26,887 nt of DNA from assembly GCA_910583785.1 (NCBI GenBank), contig CAJTZK010000019.1, forward strand, positions 1 to 26,887, given 5' to 3'. Both the position numbers and the translations under genes were made by a program. Position 1 is the stretch's first letter, and every line of letters starts with the position of its first letter. This stretch comes from an uncultured Oscillibacter sp. (GTDB taxonomy: Bacteria > Bacillota > Clostridia > Oscillospirales > Oscillospiraceae). The notes beneath the pieces were generated by a model. That model ran no database searches. It saw only the letters and a program-made list of their open reading frames with translations, and had not been told where the DNA came from. Positions 1-7,315 of the stretch are shown here, in pieces.

Positions 1-450
1 CTCCAGGGGGTCCCGGCTCTCCCGGTCCATCTTGTTGATAAAGGTGAAGATGGGGATGTGCCGCAGGGCACAGACCCGGAAGAGTTTTCTTGTCTGGGGC
101 TCCACGCCCTTGGCGGCGTCGATGACCATGACGGCGGAGTCCGCCGCCATGAGGGTGCGGTAGGTGTCCTCGGAGAAGTCCTGGTGGCCCGGGGTGTCCA
201 GGATGTTGACGCAGTAGCCATCGTGCTGGAACTGCATGACGGAGGAGGTGACGGAGATGCCTCTTTGCTTCTCAATTTCCATCCAGTCGGAGGTGGCGGC
301 CCGGGCCCGCTTGCCCTTGACCTCGCCCGCCTGGGCGATGGCCCCGCCGTAGAGGAGGAGCTTTTCCGTGAGGGTGGTTTTGCCCGCGTCGGGGTGGGAG
401 ATGATGGCGAAGGTTCGCCTCCGGGCGATTTCGTCCTTAAAAGCGGCCAT
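1..450 (-). CDS. prfC: Peptide chain release factor 3 (RF3), N-terminal 150 residues, truncated by window edge
   Basis: Read on the minus strand from the ATG at 450-448, the product begins MAAFKDEIARRRTFAIISHP. It carries the translational-GTPase motifs in order: the P-loop PDAGKTTLTEK (about residues 20-30), switch I followed by EKQRGISVTSSV, the G3 motif DTPGHQDFSEDTYR and the G4 motif FINKMDRE. The RRRTFAIISHPDAGKTT start and the EDTYRTL segment separate RF3 from EF-G and LepA. RF3 is a GTPase that releases RF1/RF2 from the ribosome after termination. An AGGAGG-type site lies just upstream of the ATG and a good promoter lies at 500-528. The gene runs off the left end of the window, so about two thirds of the protein is missing here. 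The reading frame is open throughout. Confidence 0.96.
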   Translation of the reverse strand, partial: MAAFKDEIARRRTFAIISHPDAGKTTLTEKLLLYGGAIAQAGEVKGKRARAATSDWMEIEKQRGISVTSSVMQFQHDGYCVNILDTPGHQDFSEDTYRTLMAADSAVMVIDAAKGVEPQTRKLFRVCALRHIPIFTFINKMDRESRDPLE

Positions 451-499
451 GGCACAGCCTCCTGGTTTTTAATGATGAGAGTGTTTCCACAAATTTAAT

Positions 500-528
500 A
501 ATATAGCATAGATTTGAGCGGTTTGCAA
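500..528 (-). promoter_or_regulatory. Sigma-A promoter for prfC
   Basis: On the minus strand TTGCAA (528-523) and TATATT (505-500) are separated by exactly 17 bases. The -10 element sits in the context CTATGCTATATT, which includes the TGn of an extended -10. It points into prfC, whose ATG is at 450. Confidence 0.75.
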
Positions 529-599
529 GCCCGGCGCATTGACGGGGCTTTGCCTTCTCAGATGAACACAGGTTCTTACAAAAATCCAAGGGAAACCAA

Positions 600-628
600 T
601 TGACGGTTTCCTTCCCTTATGTTAAAAT
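600..628 (+). promoter_or_regulatory. Sigma-A promoter for the nfnAB operon
   Basis: TTGACG (600-605) and TAAAAT (623-628) are separated by 17 bases, about 75 bases upstream of the nfnA ATG at 703. It is divergent from the prfC promoter. No obvious operator is seen beyond the A-rich start region. Confidence 0.7.
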
Positions 629-702
629 GAAAACAATGTGTCAATGGCAGGACACGGGCTCTAACATCACGACCATGACAGGATCGGGAAAGAAGGAAGC
701 AT

Positions 703-1545
703 ATGTACAAAATCGTCAGAAAAGAGGCTCTGCGCCCCACCGTCACCCTGTACGAGATTGAGGCCCCGCTGATCGCCAAGAAGGCCCAGCCGGGACAGTT
801 CATCATCCTGCGGGTGGACGAAAAGGGCGAACGCATCCCCATTACCATCAACGCCTACGACCCGGAAAAGGGCACCGTCACCATCATCGTCCAAACCGTG
901 GGCGCGACGACGGAGAAGCTCAGCCACCTCAACGAGGGCGACTGCCTCCAGGACTTCGTGGGCCCCCTGGGCAAGGCCACCGAGACCGAGGGCAAGAAAA
1001 AGGTCTGTGTGGTCGGCGGCGGCGTGGGCTGCGCCATCGCCTATCCCGTGCTGAAAAAGTTCCACGACGACGGGGCCGAGGTCCACGCCGTGGTGGGCTT
1101 CCGCACCGAGGACCTGGTGATTCTCGAGGACGAGTTCAAGAAGTCCTCCGACAAGCTCATCGTCTGCACCGACGACGGGAGCTATGGCCGCAAGGGCCTG
1201 GTCACCGAGGCTTTGAAGGAGCTTATTGAAGAAGGGAACCAGTACGACGAGGTCTTCGCCATCGGCCCCATGGTCATGATGAAGTTCGTCTCCAAGACCA
1301 CGGAGCCCTACGGCATCCCCACCACCGTCTCCATGAGCCCCATCATGATCGACGGAACGGGCATGTGCGGCGGCTGCCGCCTGAGCGTGGGCGGCGAGAT
1401 GAAGTTCGCCTGCGTGGACGGCCCCGACTTCGACGGGCACAAGGTGGACTGGGACCTGGCCGTGAAGCGGAACCAGATGTATATGGAATTCGAGAAGCAC
1501 AAGCACGAGGAGACCTGCAACCTCTTTAAGAAGGAGGCCGAATAA
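703..1545 (+). CDS. nfnA: NADH-dependent reduced ferredoxin:NADP+ oxidoreductase subunit A (NfnA)
   Basis: This is a 280-residue ferredoxin-NADP reductase-like flavoprotein. It has an N-terminal FAD-binding barrel (about 1-95, with the flavin segment RIPITIN at 44-50) and an NAD-binding domain with VVGGGVGCA (103-111). The C-terminal [2Fe-2S] site has Asp217, Cys222, Cys225 and Cys237 (DGTGMCGGC...C). One Asp plus three Cys ligands is the arrangement known for NfnA. With NfnB it would couple NADH and reduced ferredoxin oxidation to reduction of two NADP+ by flavin-based electron bifurcation, or run in reverse, in the cytoplasm. Related proteins are the PyrK electron-transfer subunits, but the tight pairing with a GltD-like partner two bases downstream favours Nfn. 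The start has a GAAGGAAG ribosome binding site. Confidence 0.93.
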   Translation: MYKIVRKEALRPTVTLYEIEAPLIAKKAQPGQFIILRVDEKGERIPITINAYDPEKGTVTIIVQTVGATTEKLSHLNEGDCLQDFVGPLGKATETEGKKKVCVVGGGVGCAIAYPVLKKFHDDGAEVHAVVGFRTEDLVILEDEFKKSSDKLIVCTDDGSYGRKGLVTEALKELIEEGNQYDEVFAIGPMVMMKFVSKTTEPYGIPTTVSMSPIMIDGTGMCGGCRLSVGGEMKFACVDGPDFDGHKVDWDLAVKRNQMYMEFEKHKHEETCNLFKKEAE

Positions 1546-1547
1546 TC

Positions 1548-2930
1548 ATGGCCAATATGTCTTTACAGAAAAACCCCATGCCCTCCCAGGACCCCAACGT
1601 CCGGAATAAGAACTTCCAGGAGGTGGCCCTGGGCTACACCGAGGAACAGGCTCTGGACGAGGCCCAGCGCTGCTTAAACTGCAAGAACCGCGCCTGCATG
1701 CAGGGCTGCCCCGTCATGGTACATATCCCTGAGTTCATCGCAGAGGTTGCCAAGGGCGACTTTGAGGCGGCCTACCAGATCATCTCTAACACCTCCGCCC
1801 TGCCCGCCGTCTGCGGCCGGGTGTGCCCCCAGGAGACCCAGTGCGAGATGTACTGCGTCCGGGGCAAGAAGGGCGACCCCGTGGGCATCGGCCGTCTGGA
1901 GCGGTTTGTCGCCGACTGGCACAACGCCCACTGCACCGAGGCTCCGGAAAAGCCCGCCTCCAACGGTCACCGTGTCGCTGTCGTCGGCTCCGGCCCCGCG
2001 GGCCTGACCTGCGCGGGCGACCTGGCCCGGAAGGGCTATGACGTCACCGTGTTCGAGGCCCTCCATCTGGCGGGCGGCGTGCTGGTGTACGGCATCCCCG
2101 AGTTCCGTCTGCCCAAGGCCATCGTCCAGAAGGAAGTGGACGGCCTGAAGGCCATGGGCGTGACCATTGCCACGGATACCGTCATTGGCCGGACCATCTC
2201 CATCGACGAGCTGATGGAGGAGCAGGGCTTCGAGGCCGTGTTCATCGGCTCCGGCGCTGGGCTCCCCATGTTCATGGACATCCCCGGCGTGAACTACCGG
2301 GGCGTCTACTCCGCCAACGAGTTCCTGACTCGTATCAACCTGATGAAGGCCTATCTCCCCGACTCCGACACCCCCATTCAGCGGCCCAAAAAGGTGGCCG
2401 TGGTGGGCGGCGGCAACGTTGCCATGGACGCGGCCCGCTGCGCCAAGCGCCTGGGGGCCGAGGTGTACATCGTCTACCGCCGTGGCATGGAGGAGCTTCC
2501 CGCCCGTAAGGAAGAGGTGGAGCACGCCGAGGAAGAGGGCATCATCTTCAAGACCCTCTGCAACCCGGTGGAAATCTTCGCCGACGAAAACGACGACGTG
2601 AACAAAATCCGCTGCATCCGCATGGAGCTGGGCGAGCCCGACGCCTCCGGGCGGCGGCGGCCCATCGAGGTGCCCGGCAGCGAGTTCGACCTGGACGTGG
2701 ACTGCGTCATCATGTCCCTGGGCACCAGCCCGAACCCGCTGATCAAGTCCACCACCAAGGGCCTGGAAATCAACCGCAAGGGCGGCATCGTGGTCAACGA
2801 GGACGGCCTGACCTCCCGGGAGAAGGTCTACGCGGGCGGCGACGCGGTGACCGGCGCGGCCACGGTCATCCTGGCCATGGGCGCGGGCAAGACCGCCGCC
2901 AAGGCCATTGACGAGGCCCTGAGCAAGTAA
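1548..2930 (+). CDS. nfnB: NADH-dependent reduced ferredoxin:NADP+ oxidoreductase subunit B (NfnB), GltD-like flavoprotein
   Basis: The 460-residue protein has the layout of the glutamate-synthase small-subunit family. The N-terminal domain has two cysteine groups for [4Fe-4S] clusters (Cys42, 45, 50, 54 and Cys89, 93, 99, 103). An FAD Rossmann fold follows, with VAVVGSGPAGL (143-153), then an NADP(H) Rossmann fold with VAVVGGGNVAMDAAR (283-297), and a C-terminal FAD closure around AGGDAVTGAATVILAMGAG. In Nfn this subunit holds the bifurcating FAD and binds NADPH and ferredoxin. It starts two bases after the nfnA stop; the AAGGAGG site lies inside the nfnA 3' end, so translation is probably coupled. 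No glutamate synthase large subunit is nearby, which argues against a GltD role. It is often annotated gltA or NADPH-dependent glutamate synthase in clostridia. Confidence 0.93.
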   Translation: MANMSLQKNPMPSQDPNVRNKNFQEVALGYTEEQALDEAQRCLNCKNRACMQGCPVMVHIPEFIAEVAKGDFEAAYQIISNTSALPAVCGRVCPQETQCEMYCVRGKKGDPVGIGRLERFVADWHNAHCTEAPEKPASNGHRVAVVGSGPAGLTCAGDLARKGYDVTVFEALHLAGGVLVYGIPEFRLPKAIVQKEVDGLKAMGVTIATDTVIGRTISIDELMEEQGFEAVFIGSGAGLPMFMDIPGVNYRGVYSANEFLTRINLMKAYLPDSDTPIQRPKKVAVVGGGNVAMDAARCAKRLGAEVYIVYRRGMEELPARKEEVEHAEEEGIIFKTLCNPVEIFADENDDVNKIRCIRMELGEPDASGRRRPIEVPGSEFDLDVDCVIMSLGTSPNPLIKSTTKGLEINRKGGIVVNEDGLTSREKVYAGGDAVTGAATVILAMGAGKTAAKAIDEALSK

Positions 2931-2931
2931 T

Positions 2932-3150
2932 ATGAAGACGAACGTCACGGGCACCCCCGTTCTGGCGTTGGCGCTGTGCCTCCTGCTTGCCGCTTGCGGC
3001 GGGCAGGGGGCTTCGCCGTTTGAAGCGCCGCCGGAGGACCTGCCGCCGGAAGAAACAGTTCTGGTCCCCTCCGGCTTCCCGGAACTGCTGGACGTGATGG
3101 AGCGGGAGCACGCCGCCTCTATGGAGCGGAACCACGGACAGAGCCAATGA
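2932..3150 (+). CDS. Small putative lipoprotein, 72 aa, unknown function
   Basis: The ORF starts one base after the nfnB stop codon. The first 22 residues form a lipoprotein signal: a short N-region, a hydrophobic stretch (VLALALCLLLAAC) and lipobox LAAC with Cys22. The mature part is about 50 residues, rich in Pro and Glu (ASPFEAPPEDLPPEE) and then charged. I do not recognise a family. The Shine-Dalgarno is weak (GAGG about 20 bases upstream), so expression would rely on read-through from nfnB. The stop is followed at once by a strong hairpin, which supports this being the last gene of the operon. It could also be a fortuitous ORF, but the clear signal peptide and exact fit between nfnB and the terminator argue for a real gene. 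Confidence 0.6.
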   Translation: MKTNVTGTPVLALALCLLLAACGGQGASPFEAPPEDLPPEETVLVPSGFPELLDVMEREHAASMERNHGQSQ

Positions 3151-3151
3151 A

Positions 3152-3188
3152 CAGCGCCCCGGAGAGGGAGGTCCTCTCCGGGGCGCTG
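3152..3188. terminator. Perfect 16-bp hairpin between converging genes
   Basis: The left arm 3152-3167 and right arm 3173-3188 are exact inverted complements of 16 bases with a 5-base loop (GAGGT). The T-run is poor on either strand. It sits between the nfn operon (+) and yjdF (-), which converge, so it probably serves as a bidirectional terminator or transcript-end stabiliser. Confidence 0.75.
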
Positions 3189-3208
3189 CTTGCGTATCTC
3201 TTCCGAAT

Positions 3209-3628
3209 CTAATGTCCCTTCCGCTTCTCCCTCCGTTTTTCCTGCCGGAGGGCGAATTTCCGCTCCTCCTCCGCCTCCCGTTCCGCCCGGCTGCGGCGGG
3301 CCCTAGCGGCTTTGCCCTCCTCACGCTGAAGGGCCAGGGCCTGTTGGGCCTTGGTGCCCATAGACGCGGGGCGGACGGCCCTTTGGGCCTCCCGGCGGGC
3401 GCGCTTGGGGCTGACCTTCCTCTCGAAGGGGTCCCTGGCGGCGACGGGAGGGCTGAAGCGCAGGCTCCGCCAGTTCTCCAGCAAAAAGGCGTAGACCTCC
3501 TGGTCCCCCGGCTCGGCCCCGAAGGGGAGCTTGCAGGCCTCATAGACCCCGCCGCCGCCCCGCTCATAGAGCAGGACCCAGAAGGGGTCCTCAAAGCGGA
3601 CGGTCAAATTTGCGTATCCGGTTTCCAT
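3209..3628 (-). CDS. yjdF: YjdF family protein (DUF2992)
   Basis: The 139-residue protein starts METGYANLTVRFEDPFWVLL. The N-terminal half fits the DUF2992 pattern (beta strand, FW, then FGAEPGDQEVYAFL). The C-terminal half is the characteristic highly basic, Ala/Arg/Glu-rich helix that includes SPKRARREAQR, then TKAQQALALQREE and a KRREKRKGH tail. The function of the family is not established; in Firmicutes it is typically controlled by an azaaromatic-sensing riboswitch, which suggests a role in coping with such compounds. The start at 3628 was chosen over a more upstream ATG at 3670 because AAAGGAGG lies 8 bases before it and the upstream ATG is inside the structured leader. It is monocistronic with its own promoter. 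Confidence 0.85.
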   Translation of the reverse strand: METGYANLTVRFEDPFWVLLYERGGGGVYEACKLPFGAEPGDQEVYAFLLENWRSLRFSPPVAARDPFERKVSPKRARREAQRAVRPASMGTKAQQALALQREEGKAARARRSRAEREAEEERKFALRQEKRREKRKGH

Positions 3629-3636
3629 ACGCGGTT

Positions 3637-3747
3637 CCTCCTTTTCGTGTCTCTCACGGAGAACGGACAACCAAAGGAGGCAGGTTACTGGTACTCCCCG
3701 GAGGGGGTACGCCCGGACTACCGACCGGGCCGTGTTTTTATCTCCGC
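3637..3747 (-). promoter_or_regulatory. Probable yjdF (azaaromatic) riboswitch leader with anti-Shine-Dalgarno
   Basis: The roughly 118-base leader between the yjdF promoter and ATG is strongly structured on the minus strand. A closing stem pairs CGGAGA (3746-3741) with TCTCCG (3662-3657). Inside it are a GCCCGG/CCGGGC hairpin and a GTACCCC/GGGG-GTAC hairpin. An internal CCTCCTTT (3680-3673) is perfectly complementary to the AAAGGAGG ribosome binding site (3644-3637). This suggests translational control in which forming the closing stem frees the ribosome site. The riboswitch identity rests on structure plus the yjdF gene downstream; I could not align it to the family consensus. Confidence 0.72.
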
Positions 3748-3753
3748 AGGTTT

Positions 3754-3782
3754 ATTGTAGCGGAAAGGTACGCAAAATGCAA
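3754..3782 (-). promoter_or_regulatory. Sigma-A promoter for yjdF
   Basis: On the minus strand TTGCAT (3782-3777) and TACAAT (3759-3754) are spaced by 17 bases. Transcription would begin near 3747, almost exactly at the closing stem of the leader structure. Confidence 0.75.
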
Positions 3783-3838
3783 GGGAGCTTGTACTCGCCC
3801 TTCGGGCGGGGGAGCAGCTTCTTTCAACTCTGTAAGAT

Positions 3839-3880
3839 TTGAGAAAGAATCTGGACAGATTCCTATGGTAGAGTATCTAC
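3839..3880 (+). promoter_or_regulatory. Putative promoter/operator region of the ABC exporter operon
   Basis: Two short perfect inverted repeats lie side by side: AATCT-ggac-AGATT (3848-3861) and GTAGA-gta-TCTAC (3868-3880). Weak promoter elements overlap them: TGGACA (3852-3857) with TATCTA (3874-3879) at 16 bases, or TTGAGA (3839-3844) with TATGGT (3864-3869) at 19 bases. The overlap of palindromes and weak promoter elements is what a regulated transporter promoter would look like. No regulator gene is adjacent. Confidence 0.4.
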
Positions 3881-3929
3881 AGTAAAAGCCCCATGGCTTG
3901 AAAACACTTTACCTTGGAGGTATCAGAAT

Positions 3930-4619
3930 ATGACAATCTTAGAGACAAAGGCTCTGCACAAGCACTACGGCTCCGGCGAGACGGAGGTCCGCGCCCTGGA
4001 CGGCGTGGACCTGACGGTGGAAAAGGGCGAATTCGCCGCCGTGGTCGGCACCTCCGGCTCCGGCAAGTCCACCCTCCTCCATATGCTGGGCGGGCTGGAC
4101 CGGCCCACCTCCGGCTCCGTCAGCGTGGACGGGAAAGACATCTTCTCCCTCAAGGACGAGGCTCTCACCATCTTCCGCCGCCGGAAAATCGGCTTCGTCT
4201 TCCAGAACTACAACCTGGTCCCCGTCCTCAGCGTCTATGAAAACATCGTTCTCCCCATCCAGCTGGACGGCCAGAAGCCCGACGCTGCCTACGTGGACCA
4301 GATCATCGAGACCCTGGGCCTGGAGAAAAAGCTCCGGAACCTGCCCAACAACCTCTCCGGCGGCCAGCAGCAGCGGGTGGCCATCGCCCGGGCCCTGGCG
4401 GCCAAGCCCGCCATCATCCTGGCCGACGAGCCCACCGGCAACCTGGACTCCAGGACCAGCCAGGATGTCATGGCCCTGCTGAAAATCACCAGCCAGAAGT
4501 TTGTCCAGACCATCGTCATGATTACCCATAACGAGGAAATCGCCCAAATGGCGGACCGCATCATCCGCATTGAGGACGGGAAAATCCGGTCCTCCCGGAC
4601 CACCGGGGAGGAGGCGTAA
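3930..4619 (+). CDS. ABC transporter ATP-binding protein, MacB/LolD/BceA type
   Basis: This is a 229-residue nucleotide-binding subunit with all motifs intact: Walker A GTSGSGKST (40-48), Q-loop Gln92 (GFVFQNYNLV), signature LSGGQQQR (142-149), Walker B IILADEP (162-168) and the H-loop MITHNEE. The sequence style (AVVGTSGSGKSTLLHMLGGLDRPTSG and the FRRRKIGFVFQNYNLVPVLSV region) is that of the MacB/LolD/BceA subfamily, which pairs with FtsX-like permeases rather than with classical importers. The start has TTGGAGG 10-16 bases upstream. The permease starts two bases after the stop. The likely role is ATP-driven export of a peptide, antibiotic or lipoprotein, or mechanotransmission of a signal. 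The substrate cannot be read from sequence. Confidence 0.95.
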   Translation: MTILETKALHKHYGSGETEVRALDGVDLTVEKGEFAAVVGTSGSGKSTLLHMLGGLDRPTSGSVSVDGKDIFSLKDEALTIFRRRKIGFVFQNYNLVPVLSVYENIVLPIQLDGQKPDAAYVDQIIETLGLEKKLRNLPNNLSGGQQQRVAIARALAAKPAIILADEPTGNLDSRTSQDVMALLKITSQKFVQTIVMITHNEEIAQMADRIIRIEDGKIRSSRTTGEEA

Positions 4620-4621
4620 CC

Positions 4622-7315
4622 ATGATCCGTGTCGCCAACAAGGGCTGCGTCCGCCGCCTGGGCTTCCGGTCCATGCGGGCCGCCCGGACCCGCAACATCG
4701 TGGCCGTCCTGGCCATTGCCCTAACCACCATCTTGTTCACCTCCCTCTTTACCATCGCTTCCTCCATCAACTATTCCTTCCAGCAGGAGAATTTCCGCCA
4801 GGCGGGCGGCGACTTTCACGGCACCATCAAGGGCCTCACCTGGGAGCAGGTGGAGGAAATGCGGACGGACCCGCTGATTCAAGGGGACTTCGCCCGGTTG
4901 TTCGTGGGCATGCCCGTGGACCCGCCCTTCAACAAATCCCATGTGGAGGTCTCCTACCTGGAGCCCGCCGCCGCGCCCCACTACTTCTGCCAGCCAGTCG
5001 AAGGGACCCTCCCCCGGGAGGGCACCGGCGAGGCCGCCACGGACACCCGTGTTCTGGCCCTTCTGGGGGTGGAGCCGAAGGTGGGCGCGAAATTCACCAT
5101 TTCCTTCTACCTTGACGAAAACACCTCCAGCCGGAAGCTGGTCACCCGGACCTTCACCCTCTCGGGATGGTGGGAGTACGACAGCGCCCTGGTGGCCAGC
5201 AATGTGCTCCTGCCCCGCTCCGCCGCCGAGGAGTTAGGTGCCCAGGGCAGCGGGGACCCCTACTCCATGACCGGAGAATGGAACCTGAACATGATGTTCA
5301 AAAGCGACCTCCAGATCGAGGAGAACATCCTTCAGATCCTGGAGAACCACGGCTATCAGCACGACGACCCCCAGGGGGAGAATTACTTGAAAATCGGCGT
5401 CAACTGGGGCTACTCCGGGGCCCAGCTTTCCAACAGCTTTGATATCTCCACGCTGATCGCCATTGTGGTTTTGCTGCTGCTGATTATCTTCACCGGCTAC
5501 CTGATTATCTACAACGTCTTCCAAATTTCCGTCACCAACGATATCCGGTTTTACGGCCTTCTGAAAACCATCGGCACCACCGGCAAGCAGATCAAACGCG
5601 TCGTCCGGCAGCAGGCCCTGCTTCTCAGCCTTATCGGCATCCCTATTGGACTGCTCCTGGGCTTTGTCATCGGCAACAAGCTCACCCCGGTCATCATGAC
5701 CCAGCTGAGCTACAAGAACGCCTTCGTCTCCTTCAACCCCCTGATTTTCATTGGAGCGGCGCTGTTCGCCCTGCTGACCGTGTTCCTCTCCTGCGCCCGT
5801 CCGGGCCGCATGGCGGCGAAGGTCTCCCCGGTGGAGGCCGTGCGCTACACCGAGGGCGGCGGGCCGAAAAAGGCGGGGAAGCGGGAGAAGGTCCGCAAAG
5901 CCCGGAGCGGCGCGTCCCTTCCGGGCATGGCCTGGGCCAACCTGGGCCGGAGCCGGGGGAAAACCGTGGTGACGGTCATTTCCCTGACGTTGGCGGTGGT
6001 GCTGGCCACGATTACCTACACGTTCTCCACCGGCTTCGACATGAACAAGTACCTGGCCCATATGGCCGACGTGGACTTTATCCTGGGGGACGCGGCCTAC
6101 TTTCAGACCAGCGGCGGCTTCCGCACCGCCGATCAGGCGGTGCCGGAGAGCATCATCTCCGACGTGAGCGCCCGGAGCGGCGTGGAGGAGAGCGGACGGG
6201 TCTACGGCGGCGTCTCCGCCATAAAGCAGTTTGTCACCGAGGATTGGCTTCGGATGGGCTATGGAACGTATAATACCCCGGAGCTTGTGGATGAAATCAT
6301 CGCGGGAACGGCCCGGCTGCCCAGCGGGCTTTTGGAGGCCGGCGTGCAGATGTACGGCATGGAGGACTTTCCCCTGAGCCTGCTGGACGTGCTGGAGGGA
6401 GACCTGGCCCCCCTGTCGGACCCCAGCCAAAAGGCCATCGCCGCCGTGTACCGGTCCGACGACTACAACGCCACCCAATGGGGCAGCAATTGGGCCAAGC
6501 TGGGGGACACCGTGACGGTCCGCTATATCACCGAGATGGAGTATTTCTACCGGGACACCGGGGAGATCGTTGAGGACCTGGACGCCGCCATCGAGGGAAA
6601 CCGCCCCTGGGGAGAGCGGGCCAAGGTCTACGAGGACATCGACTACACCGTCTGCGCCCTGGTGCAGGTTCCCAGCAGCATCTCCTACCGCTACCGGGTT
6701 GTGGGCTGCGATGATTTCATCCTGGGGGCGGAGCGGTTTAAACAGGACACCGGCACCGACAGCGTCATGACCTATCTCTTCAACACCACCGACGAGGCGG
6801 AGGCGGACATGGAAGCCTTCCTGGGGTCGTACACCGAGAGCGTCCAGCCCCTCTACGACTACGAGAGCCGGGCCACCTACGTCGCCGAGTTCGAGGGCTT
6901 CCGGAGCATGTTCATGACCATGGGCGGCGCGCTGAGCCTCATCATCGGCCTTGTGGGCGTGCTGAACTTCGTCAACGCGGTCCTCACGGGCATCCTCACC
7001 CGGAAGCGGGAGCTGGCGGTGCTCCAATCCATCGGCATGACCGGGAAGCAGCTGAAAACCATGCTGGTCTATGAGGGCTTGTATTACACGCTCCTGGCCC
7101 TGGCGGTGTCCCTGGTGATGACGGTGTGCATCGGCCCCCTGATGGGGACCGTCCTGTCGGACGTCTTCTGGTTCTTCTCCTACCGGCTCACCGTGACGCC
7201 CATCCTGGTGATCCTGCCCATCTTCCTGGCTCTGGGGGCCCTGGTGCCCCTTTGGACCTACCGCTCCGTGTCAAAACGGACCATTGTGGAGCGTCTGCGG
7301 GAGGCGGAGGGATGA
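4622..7315 (+). CDS. FtsX-like ABC transporter permease, 897 aa, two FtsX domains
   Basis: A large membrane protein in the same operon as the ATPase. An N-terminal membrane segment (about residues 25-48) is followed by a roughly 230-residue outer domain and three membrane segments (near 275-300, 325-350 and 370-392), which form the first FtsX unit. A basic linker leads to a second signal-anchor-like segment (TVVTVISLTLAVVLATITY), a second large outer domain, and three more segments in the last 130 residues. This duplicated FtsX plan is found in Gram-positive exporters of the DUF214/MacB_PCD group. The SD GAGGAGG lies in the 3' end of the ATPase gene. The second outer domain is rich in Asp, Tyr and Ser and could bind substrate. 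The substrate is unknown; no peptide precursor, BceS-like kinase or immunity gene is adjacent. Confidence 0.92.
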   Translation: MIRVANKGCVRRLGFRSMRAARTRNIVAVLAIALTTILFTSLFTIASSINYSFQQENFRQAGGDFHGTIKGLTWEQVEEMRTDPLIQGDFARLFVGMPVDPPFNKSHVEVSYLEPAAAPHYFCQPVEGTLPREGTGEAATDTRVLALLGVEPKVGAKFTISFYLDENTSSRKLVTRTFTLSGWWEYDSALVASNVLLPRSAAEELGAQGSGDPYSMTGEWNLNMMFKSDLQIEENILQILENHGYQHDDPQGENYLKIGVNWGYSGAQLSNSFDISTLIAIVVLLLLIIFTGYLIIYNVFQISVTNDIRFYGLLKTIGTTGKQIKRVVRQQALLLSLIGIPIGLLLGFVIGNKLTPVIMTQLSYKNAFVSFNPLIFIGAALFALLTVFLSCARPGRMAAKVSPVEAVRYTEGGGPKKAGKREKVRKARSGASLPGMAWANLGRSRGKTVVTVISLTLAVVLATITYTFSTGFDMNKYLAHMADVDFILGDAAYFQTSGGFRTADQAVPESIISDVSARSGVEESGRVYGGVSAIKQFVTEDWLRMGYGTYNTPELVDEIIAGTARLPSGLLEAGVQMYGMEDFPLSLLDVLEGDLAPLSDPSQKAIAAVYRSDDYNATQWGSNWAKLGDTVTVRYITEMEYFYRDTGEIVEDLDAAIEGNRPWGERAKVYEDIDYTVCALVQVPSSISYRYRVVGCDDFILGAERFKQDTGTDSVMTYLFNTTDEAEADMEAFLGSYTESVQPLYDYESRATYVAEFEGFRSMFMTMGGALSLIIGLVGVLNFVNAVLTGILTRKRELAVLQSIGMTGKQLKTMLVYEGLYYTLLALAVSLVMTVCIGPLMGTVLSDVFWFFSYRLTVTPILVILPIFLALGALVPLWTYRSVSKRTIVERLREAEG

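Noticed and set aside
3629..3670. Upstream in-frame ATG giving yjdF 14 extra N-terminal residues
   Set aside because: It lies inside the structured leader, has no ribosome site and would occlude the predicted switch; the ATG at 3628 has AAAGGAGG at good spacing.
5234..7027. Long antisense ORF (597 codons) under the ABC permease
   Set aside because: Shadow ORF from GC-rich codon use; no ribosome site and no domain features.
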